Shown in pieces: positions 5,386-10,120 of a DNA stretch of 10,120 nt. The notes below the pieces were generated by a model, which saw nothing but the letters and a program-made list of their open reading frames with translations, did not search any database and was not told the origin of the DNA. The translations under genes and the position numbers were made by a program. The DNA comes from Candidatus Gastranaerophilales bacterium (GTDB taxonomy: Bacteria > Cyanobacteriota > Vampirovibrionia > Gastranaerophilales > Gastranaerophilaceae): NCBI GenBank assembly GCA_944323095.1, contig CALURE010000047.1, positions 1-10,120 on the forward strand. The letters run 5' to 3'. Numbering within the stretch: the stretch's first letter is position 1; every line of letters starts with the position of its first letter.

Positions 5386-5767
5386 GATATTACATAAATT
5401 TGGTTTTGAAAAATTAGATGTATGGCAATCGGCTATGGATTTAACTGAAATGATATATTCGGGAACTAAACAATTTCCCGAAATTGAAAGATACGGTTTA
5501 ACATCACAGTTAAGACGTGCTGTAGTTTCTATTTCTTCAAATATAGCCGAAGGTTCAAGTAAAACATCTTTAAAAGATCAGGCGCGATTTTCCGAAATAG
5601 CATTCGGGAGTCTTATGGAAACATTAAGTCAAATAATTCTTGCTTACAAACTTAAATATTTATCAGAAAATGAATATATAGAGTTAAGAGTAAAAATAGA
5701 GGAGTTATCAAGACAATTGAATGCTTTTAGAAATTCTCAAATAAAAAGGAGGCAGGATGTTTTTTAA
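5375..5767 (+). CDS. Four-helix-bundle protein, 23S rRNA intervening-sequence (IVP/S23) family
   Basis: The 130-aa protein carries the family signatures: FEKLDVWQSAMDL (11-23), FPEIERYGL (34-42), TSQLRRAVVSI (43-53), SNIAEGSSK (55-63) and RFSEIAFGSLMET (71-83). The rest is helical with charged and leucine positions, matching a four-helix bundle. Relatives are encoded inside intervening sequences of 23S rRNA genes (first in Leptospira), at scattered other sites, and as the accessory protein Avd of diversity-generating retroelements; their biochemical role is largely unknown, with nucleic acid binding proposed. The ATG at 5375 follows AAAGG (5366-5370); a TTG at 5363 is possible in the same frame. 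It splits lpxD from lpxC, which are normally adjacent, and is bracketed by inverted octamer arrays. Its last 11 bases overlap the lpxC start. The context suggests an inserted, possibly mobile, module. No recombinase, reverse transcriptase or template repeat is present. Confidence 0.88.
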   Translation: MVEQILHKFGFEKLDVWQSAMDLTEMIYSGTKQFPEIERYGLTSQLRRAVVSISSNIAEGSSKTSLKDQARFSEIAFGSLMETLSQIILAYKLKYLSENEYIELRVKIEELSRQLNAFRNSQIKRRQDVF

Positions 5768-6638
5768 TAAAGATAAAAACCATTCAACCATTCAACCATT
5801 CAACCGTTCAACTCAAGATTACATAACTATAAAAAATGATATATCAATATCCGGCAATGGTTTAATGAAAAATAAGCCTTGCACAGTAAATTTTTTTCCG
5901 TCAAAAACAGGTAAAATCAGATATTTTATAAAAGGTGCGGAACCGTTTGAGGCTTGTGTTGAAAATGTTTTGTCAACAGATCACTGCGTTGTGCTTGGGA
6001 ACAACAAAACCAAAGCAATGCTCACGGAACATTTGACAGCGGCTCTTGCCTTCTGCGGGATAGACAGCGTTGATATCTGTATGGATGAAATGGAAGTACC
6101 TGCATTAGACGGAAGTTCTAAAAAATGGGTTGAACTCTTTGAAAAAGCCGGTATTGAAAAACATATCTTCCAGAAACCAAAACATTATACAGTATCTGAA
6201 CCTGTTTATTATCTTAACGGAAAAACAAGCCTTGTAATTTTACCGTCTGACGAACTTTATATTTCTTATGCGGTAAATTATGATCATCCTGATTTAACAA
6301 GACGCTGGGTTGCATATAACCCGAAAAATAAGCAGGAGATTATTGAAGCAAGGACTTTCGGGTTTTATAAGGATTTGAAAAAATTCCAGATGCTGGGGTT
6401 TGCTCAGGGAGTAACTATTGAAAATACTCTCGGGCTTCAAGACAGCGGTTACACATCAGAATTGCGCTCTGAAAATGAACCGGTTAAACATAAAATGCTT
6501 GATCTTATAGGTGATTTATACTTAACAGGTATAAATCCGCTAAACCTTAAATGCCAGATACTTGTAAAAGAGGCAGGGCATGCAGTTCACATAAAAACAG
6601 CGAAAATGTTAAAAGATAAATTAATTGAATGTAAATAA
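5757..6638 (+). CDS. lpxC: UDP-3-O-acyl-N-acetylglucosamine deacetylase (LpxC), with N-terminal extension from a repeat
   Basis: LpxC is the zinc-dependent deacetylase of the committed step of lipid A synthesis, cytoplasmic. The zinc ligands and catalytic residues are visible: E91-H92 in LTEHLTAAL, H245 and D249 in VKHKMLDLIGDLY (243-255), and H275 in AGHAVH. Other signatures are EVPALDGSSKKWV (113-125) and ARTFGFYKDL (198-207). The usual GLHSG near the N-terminus reads GLMKNK here (35-40). Recognisable LpxC sequence begins near residue 22-23. The first ~21 residues, with HSTIQPFNRST at 9-19, are read directly from the right octamer array of the inserted four-helix-bundle module. The start codon and its strong AAGGAGG (5746-5752) lie within the end of that gene, overlapping it by 11 bases. 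No other good start codon is seen closer to the conserved domain. Total length of 293 aa is normal. Translation is probably coupled to the upstream gene. Confidence 0.94.
   Translation: MFFNKDKNHSTIQPFNRSTQDYITIKNDISISGNGLMKNKPCTVNFFPSKTGKIRYFIKGAEPFEACVENVLSTDHCVVLGNNKTKAMLTEHLTAALAFCGIDSVDICMDEMEVPALDGSSKKWVELFEKAGIEKHIFQKPKHYTVSEPVYYLNGKTSLVILPSDELYISYAVNYDHPDLTRRWVAYNPKNKQEIIEARTFGFYKDLKKFQMLGFAQGVTIENTLGLQDSGYTSELRSENEPVKHKMLDLIGDLYLTGINPLNLKCQILVKEAGHAVHIKTAKMLKDKLIECK
5781..5812. repeat. Right inverted octamer array, inside the 5' end of lpxC
   Basis: Three CATTCAAC units and one CGTTCAAC follow one another. They are the inverted counterparts of the left array at 5354-5385. The array lies in the lpxC frame and encodes residues 9-19. 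The two arms enclose 395 bases holding the four-helix-bundle gene, and could form a long stem in RNA or single-stranded DNA. Confidence 0.82.
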
Positions 6639-6681
6639 AATTATCTTAAACATTCGGAAAATCCATGTTTGAGATGTTAAT

Positions 6682-6709
6682 GAGCTCCTGAAATAAATTC
6701 AGGATGACA
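6682..6709. repeat. 28-bp dispersed palindromic repeat, copy 2 (upstream of fabZ)
   Basis: This copy matches the one at 4-31 in 27 of 28 bases. The stem is TCCTGAA (6686-6692) with TTCAGGA (6698-6704), loop ATAAA. It sits between lpxC and fabZ, ending 16 bases before the fabZ Shine-Dalgarno AGGAG; copy 1 ends 19 bases before that of dapB. Confidence 0.8.
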
Positions 6710-6736
6710 ATGAAGGTAATAAATAAGGAGAAAAAT

Positions 6737-7189
6737 ATGACAGAAGAAACTAAACAAGAAGTTTTACAATTTGACACAATGCAGATTATGGAAATGATAC
6801 CTCATCGTTATCCGTTTTTGCTTGTAGACAGAATTACAGAATGTGTTCCTGGCAAATACGCAAAAGGCTACAAGAATATGACTATGAATGAACAGTTCTT
6901 TCAGGGGCATTTCCCGAATAACCCTATTATGCCGGGGGTTTTACAGCTTGAAGCTATGGCACAGTGTTCGGCACCTGTATTGATGACAATGCCTGAATTT
7001 AAAGGTAAATTGACCCTTTATGCCGGAGTTGACGGTGTTAGATTTAAAAATATCGTTAGACCGGGTGACAGATTTGATATGGAAATTGAACTTACCAAAG
7101 TAAAAGGCCCTATCTGCAAAGCTCACGGTATAGGTAAAGTTGACGGCAAAATCTGTGTTGAAGCAGATATGACATTTGCGCTTAAATAA
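6737..7189 (+). CDS. fabZ: 3-hydroxyacyl-[acyl-carrier-protein] dehydratase (FabZ)
   Basis: FabZ dehydrates 3-hydroxyacyl-ACP in type II fatty acid synthesis and competes with lipid A synthesis for the same substrate, which explains its usual place beside lpx genes. The hot-dog fold of 150 aa shows IPHRYPFLLVDR (21-32), the catalytic H58 in FFQGHFPNNPIMPG (54-67) and the catalytic E72 in LQLEAMAQ (69-76), followed by FKNIVRPGD (103-111). The chosen ATG at 6737 has AGGAG (6726-6730) six bases upstream. An in-frame ATG at 6704 would start inside the palindromic repeat and add 11 unrelated residues, so it is rejected. The gap to lpxC is 98 bases and contains the repeat. A strong terminator follows, so lpxA, commonly next, is not in this operon. 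Confidence 0.96.
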   Translation: MTEETKQEVLQFDTMQIMEMIPHRYPFLLVDRITECVPGKYAKGYKNMTMNEQFFQGHFPNNPIMPGVLQLEAMAQCSAPVLMTMPEFKGKLTLYAGVDGVRFKNIVRPGDRFDMEIELTKVKGPICKAHGIGKVDGKICVEADMTFALK

Positions 7190-7205
7190 ATCTTTAATTT
7201 TTTAC

Positions 7206-7241
7206 GAAAAAATGCCGGTAATATTTTGCCGGTATTTTTTT
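7206..7241. terminator. Bidirectional intrinsic terminator between fabZ and the convergent gene
   Basis: An A-run, TGCCGGTAA (7213-7221), a short loop and TTTGCCGGTA (7225-7234) followed by a T-run form a hairpin; the GCCGGT arms pair through the self-complementary CCGG with G-U pairs beside it, and the A and T runs extend the stem. T-runs occur at the 3' side on both strands. It lies between the fabZ stop and the stop of the minus-strand gene at 7248, so it probably serves both. Confidence 0.8.
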
Positions 7242-7247
7242 AATGAA

Positions 7248-7973
7248 TTAATCAAAATGAAGGCTGAAAGAAACGGAATTTTCAAAATTGTCAAAAGTTT
7301 TTTCAAGAGTTTCACCGTCTTTTTTGTAAAAAGAAATTTCGCTGAATTCACCGTTTGCATATTTTGTGACGGCTTTGACAGTGCCATCCACTCTAAATTC
7401 TACATCGAGTGCACGTTTCCCTGTATCATCAAATTCCGAATAAAAAGATACATGTTTGCCGTCATCAGATGAAAATTCACGTCTTACAATCCCGTTTTCT
7501 ATTTGTTGAATAATGTCATCTTCAACTTTTTCACCTTCAATTTTTGTAAAATCAGAATATTTTTCATCCAATACAAACGGCTTTTTATTTTCAGGTTTTA
7601 AATTTTCTGTGTTTGTTTTGATTTCTGTTTTTTTAGGCTCCGGTGTTTGAGTTAAATTTTCCGGTATTTTAGTTTCAGCCGCCGGTTTTTGGGCTGATGT
7701 CTCTACTGCTTGACGGGGAGGTTCTGCTTTTTGTCCTGCATTTAACTTCGCGCGTGCATCATCTGTAATAGAGCCGCCTGATTTTAATTTTCCATGTCTT
7801 TTTAAATAGTAAATACCGCCTATTATTATGGCCGCAGAAGCAGCTGCGGCAACTGAATAGTTAATGATTTTTTCTGTTTTACTGCTCTTTTTTTTACTAT
7901 CTGGAGATTCAGGTTTTGCATTGCCGGCTGAGAAAACTATATTAACATCAGGATTAACTTTCATAATTTTCAT
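7248..7973 (-). CDS. Hypothetical membrane-anchored protein with low-complexity linker
   Basis: This 241-aa protein is of no family I can name. After a short N-terminal part (MKIMKVNPDVNIVFSAG, 1-17) and a lysine/serine-rich stretch (18-35) there is one alanine/isoleucine-rich hydrophobic segment at about 38-57, followed by a basic patch (58-64). Residues 75-130 are a Pro/Lys/Glu/Thr-rich, probably disordered linker. The C-terminal 90 residues (about 150-241) alternate charged and aromatic positions (FYSEFDDTGKRALDVEFR, then YANGEFSEISFYKKDG), like beta-hairpin repeats of MORN/YwqK-type proteins, though I am not certain. It could be anchored in the inner membrane with the repeat domain in the periplasm. 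No clear Shine-Dalgarno precedes the ATG or the in-frame ATG at codon 4; TATATT lies close upstream on its strand, so a short or absent leader is possible. It converges on fabZ and diverges from the 540-aa gene. Confidence 0.8.
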   Translation of the reverse strand: MKIMKVNPDVNIVFSAGNAKPESPDSKKKSSKTEKIINYSVAAAASAAIIIGGIYYLKRHGKLKSGGSITDDARAKLNAGQKAEPPRQAVETSAQKPAAETKIPENLTQTPEPKKTEIKTNTENLKPENKKPFVLDEKYSDFTKIEGEKVEDDIIQQIENGIVRREFSSDDGKHVSFYSEFDDTGKRALDVEFRVDGTVKAVTKYANGEFSEISFYKKDGETLEKTFDNFENSVSFSLHFD

Positions 7974-8062
7974 ATGTGTATTAAAATATAAACAAAAAAT
8001 TTTTTGCTTTAACTAACAAAAAAAATTTTTTTTTGAATTTTATACATTTACAGGAGAAAAAA

Positions 8063-9685
8063 ATGAAAATATACAGTGTTACCCCGCTAAATTTACAAAG
8101 CAGAAACAGCAGATTAAACAAAAATAATAATCAAATTCAAAGCAACAAACCGCAAGAAAATAAATTTTTATCCAAACTGCCTTCTACAGAGCAATATCTT
8201 GCATCTTTTACCGGCGGTTACAGTCTTGATTTAGAAAAAACAGTAAAACAGTTAGACAAACTCGCAGAACAAAATTCGTCAATTTACCCTCCGAATATAA
8301 GAGAATGGGCCGGCATGATTCTGGAAAACGGAAATAAGACAAAAGAAACACTTATTTCTATACACAAAAAGTATTTTGCAAGCCTTAAAGATTGTTTTAA
8401 TTTGGACGAAATTAAAGAAAAATTTCCTGAATTTAATGAGGTTCAATCGTCAGTAAGTGTTAAAGCTTCAAATAATTCATTTCTGGACAGATTTCAAAAA
8501 GGAGAATTTGATTACTTTGATAATAATGAAGATCTCTCTGTTCAGCTTATAAAATTATACTGGGGAGAAGGTTTTTCGCTTAGCGATTTAAAACAATATG
8601 CAGGCGGACAGGATTTGTATTATGCAATGAAGCGGCTTAATATTCCGACAGCAAGCAGGGACTACGGACATGTGCTGAAATTTTCGGATCCAGATTATAA
8701 CAAACGGCTGACATTAGAAATGAGTAAAAAACGTATGGAAAAACAGGACAGGCTGGCACAGATAAATGACGGTGAACCTGTTTATATTCCGCGCGGGCCT
8801 TTATCGGCAGCTCACAAAAAGCATATATCTGAAGGTTTGATAAGATACTGGCAGGAAAATCCCGAACGAATATTCAGCATGTCGGAAAGACAAAAAGATT
8901 TTTACCGCAATAATCCTGAAAAATCCGAAGAATTGTCACGTGTAATGCATAAAGCCTGGAGTATTTCCAGTGCCGATAGAATTAAAAATGCAATGAGCAA
9001 ATTCATGAAAGCCCGCGGTATTCAATCTTTTGATCCTGAAACCAATCCTGTAAATCTTTCAAAAGAACAGTCAAAATTATTGAAAAATTTCTGGGATACA
9101 AATGAATGGGCAAAAAAATTGTTCTCTAAAAATGTCACCTATGCATGGAAAAAAGTAAAAGAAGAAAATGAAACAGTTTATTATTTAAAAAATACTCCGA
9201 CAGCTCTTTTGAAATTTATTGAAAAAAAAGCCGGAGTTGAACCCGGAACATTAAATACTGCAACTATGTATAATCCTTATCTCGAAACCAGCTCAATTGA
9301 TGATGCCAGCCAAAAAATTTTGTATGCAACCTGTAAAGATATGAAGGGGCTTCAGGATATAATGGCAGATACATATCAGCTTGCGGTATTTACTATTATA
9401 GGCAAATTAAAAGATATTAAACCTAACAATAAAAACAAACCATTGAAAAAATTGCAGGATTTCACCCTTTTTATAGCACATAAAAATTTAAAGGAAAACG
9501 GCAAAGGATATAAAATTCAATATACTGAAGAAGCACAGCAGGATTTTATACAAATTGCGGCATATGCTGCAAAATTGAAATCACAGGAGGCAATTGACCT
9601 AATCAACCGTTCTCTTGACGAATCATTTGAATTTGCCTTAAGTGTTCATCCGGAATTTAACTTCGCCGATGCTATATTAAAATAA
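8063..9685 (+). CDS. Hypothetical 540-aa protein with probable helix-turn-helix and NUMOD3-like repeats
   Basis: No function is assigned. The N-terminal 52 residues are asparagine/glutamine-rich, with the start MKIYSVTPL and the motif ASFTGG (47-52), which recalls the beginning of the divergent 241-aa protein. Residues about 161-200 look like a helix-turn-helix (LIKLYWGEGFSLSDLKQYAG, then YYAMKRLNIPTASRD), as in proteins that pair a short HTH with homing-type nucleases. Residues 247-367 contain a repeated pattern: LS-x2-HKKH-x8-YW-x2-NPE, MS-x2-QK-x3-YRNNPE, and LS-x2-QS-x7-W-x2-NEW, similar to NUMOD3-type DNA-binding motifs. No nuclease catalytic motif (HNH, GIY-YIG, LAGLIDADG) is visible. 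The C-terminal third is helical and unrecognised. AGGAG (8052-8056) lies six bases before this ATG; a TTG at 8033 lies upstream of that ribosome binding site and is rejected. Confidence 0.85.
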   Translation: MKIYSVTPLNLQSRNSRLNKNNNQIQSNKPQENKFLSKLPSTEQYLASFTGGYSLDLEKTVKQLDKLAEQNSSIYPPNIREWAGMILENGNKTKETLISIHKKYFASLKDCFNLDEIKEKFPEFNEVQSSVSVKASNNSFLDRFQKGEFDYFDNNEDLSVQLIKLYWGEGFSLSDLKQYAGGQDLYYAMKRLNIPTASRDYGHVLKFSDPDYNKRLTLEMSKKRMEKQDRLAQINDGEPVYIPRGPLSAAHKKHISEGLIRYWQENPERIFSMSERQKDFYRNNPEKSEELSRVMHKAWSISSADRIKNAMSKFMKARGIQSFDPETNPVNLSKEQSKLLKNFWDTNEWAKKLFSKNVTYAWKKVKEENETVYYLKNTPTALLKFIEKKAGVEPGTLNTATMYNPYLETSSIDDASQKILYATCKDMKGLQDIMADTYQLAVFTIIGKLKDIKPNNKNKPLKKLQDFTLFIAHKNLKENGKGYKIQYTEEAQQDFIQIAAYAAKLKSQEAIDLINRSLDESFEFALSVHPEFNFADAILK

Positions 9686-9696
9686 TATAAAAAATA

Positions 9697-9725
9697 TTGT
9701 GACCGTGCAGGATTTGTACTATAAT
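9697..9725 (+). promoter_or_regulatory. Probable sigma70-type promoter directed into the repeat array
   Basis: TTGTGA (9697-9702, four of six -35 consensus bases) and a perfect TATAAT (9720-9725) are separated by exactly 17 bases. It starts 11 bases after the stop of the 540-aa gene and points toward the palindromic repeat and the tandem array. It may serve a gene beyond the window or transcribe the array itself. Confidence 0.6.
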
Positions 9726-9740
9726 TAATAAATATTAGAG

Positions 9741-9791
9741 GGTTTACCCCTCATCCGTCTTTCAGACACCTTCTCCCGCAGGGGGAGAAGG
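9741..9791. repeat. Palindromic dispersed repeat (CCTTCTCCC/GGGAGAAGG)
   Basis: A perfect 9-bp stem, CCTTCTCCC (9769-9777) and GGGAGAAGG (9783-9791), has the loop GCAGG and is preceded by ACCCCTCATCCGTCTTTCAG. This resembles common intergenic repeats of many bacteria and is related in design to 1062-1096 here. It directly precedes the tandem array. Confidence 0.65.
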
Positions 9792-9820
9792 AAAGATAAT
9801 TATTTAAATTTAGAGAGGAT

Positions 9821-10120
9821 AAGTCACACAGAAATTGACGAAGAGGGTAAAAAACGGAGGCGAAGCCTCTGGCAAGGAAATAATAAATAACACAAAAATT
9901 GACGAAGAGGGTAAAAAAACGGAGGCTAAGCCTCTGACAAGGAAATAATAAGTCACACAGAAATTGACAAAGAGGGTAAAAAAACGGAGGCGAAGCCTCT
10001 GACAAGGAAATAATAAATAACACAAAAATTGACGAAGAGGGTAAAAAAAACGGAGGCGAAGCCTCTGACAAGGAAATAATAAATAACACAAAAATTGACG
10101 AAGAGGGTAAAAAAACGGAG
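9821..10120. repeat. Tandem array of 64-66-bp units with internal hairpin (continues past the window)
   Basis: Five units are seen; the landmark ATTGAC recurs at 9834, 9898, 9963, 10028 and 10094. Each unit has GAAGAGGGTAAA (GAC-AAAGAGGG in the third), an A-run, CGGAGGCGAAGCCTCTG with a GAGGC/GCCTC stem and a three-base loop (GAA, or TAA in the second unit), then CAAGGAAATAATAA. The length differences of 64-66 follow the A-run of 6, 7, 7 and 8 bases. The segment between units exists in two versions, GTCACACAG (before units 1 and 3) and ATAACACAA (before units 2, 4 and 5). Units are otherwise almost identical, with no unique spacers, so this is a minisatellite and not a CRISPR. It runs to the end of the window, so total copy number is unknown. 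Minus-strand frames through it are repeat artefacts. Confidence 0.93.

Noticed and set aside
5348..5830. Diversity-generating retroelement around the four-helix-bundle gene
   Set aside because: The family is related to Avd, but no reverse transcriptase, template repeat or variable-repeat target lies in the window.
6704..6736. Upstream in-frame start of fabZ
   Set aside because: This ATG lies in the 28-bp repeat and has no proper ribosome binding site; the ATG at 6737 has AGGAG and gives the normal FabZ N-terminus.
7176..7472. 98-aa plus-strand frame after fabZ
   Set aside because: It crosses the terminator and is the antisense of the 241-aa minus-strand gene, whose composition is far more protein-like.
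8033..8062. TTG start for the 540-aa protein
   Set aside because: It lies upstream of the AGGAG at 8052-8056, which clearly serves the ATG at 8063.
9751..10091. Two overlapping minus-strand frames with repeated FPCQRL/FYPL-type peptides
   Set aside because: They are read through the 65-bp tandem array; the peptides merely repeat the array, the unit length is not constantly a multiple of three, and no ribosome binding site is seen.
9821..10120. CRISPR array
   Set aside because: The units are nearly identical over their whole 64-66 bases; there are no unique spacers and no cas genes.

Overview
The window is about 10 kb of AT-rich bacterial DNA with a Gram-negative envelope gene set (lpxD, lpxC, fabZ and an RfaE2-type heptose nucleotidyltransferase) and two diaminopimelate/lysine pathway genes (dapB, asd). 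Low GC, LPS genes, many dispersed palindromic repeats, and hypothetical proteins starting MKI..V.P with an early F-S/T-x-G motif together suggest a gut Melainabacteria/Vampirovibrionia-type organism (Gastranaerophilales). That placement rests on recall of gene style, not on a search, and is only moderately secure. No rRNA, tRNA, CRISPR array, transposase or integrase was seen.

Layout. 1-810: a short palindromic repeat, then dapB. 811-1419: about 600 bp without a gene, packed with several kinds of palindromic dispersed repeat, ending in a plausible promoter. 1420-3190: asd, a 77-aa unknown protein, and two unlisted micro-ORFs (44 and 47 aa) that share a C-terminal motif and are separated by a strong terminator. 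3191-3455: a second small repeat island containing relatives of the repeats in the first. 3456-7189: a same-strand cluster rfaE2, degenerate GIY-YIG protein, lpxD, four-helix-bundle (23S intervening-sequence type) protein, lpxC, fabZ, closed by a probably bidirectional terminator. 7248-7973, minus strand: a membrane-anchored protein with a low-complexity linker. 8063-9685: a 540-aa protein with a probable helix-turn-helix and NUMOD3-like repeats. 9686-10120: a good sigma70-type promoter, a palindromic repeat and the start of a roughly 65-bp tandem array that runs off the window.

How the genes work together. Asd and DapB act at successive branches of the aspartate pathway toward diaminopimelate (peptidoglycan and lysine); dapA, between them in the pathway, is not here. 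LpxD and LpxC are early lipid A enzymes, FabZ supplies acyl-ACP metabolism and normally sits beside them, and RfaE2 activates heptose for the LPS core. lpxA is absent from the window.

The most unusual structure is the four-helix-bundle gene between lpxD and lpxC. It is enclosed by two arrays, each of four 8-bp repeats, in inverted orientation (27 of 32 positions pair). The right array lies inside the lpxC reading frame, so the first roughly 20 residues of LpxC appear to come from the inserted module, which also supplies lpxC's ribosome binding site and start codon. Other items to examine are the paired micropeptides, the GIY-YIG protein lacking key residues, and the promoter aimed into the tandem array.
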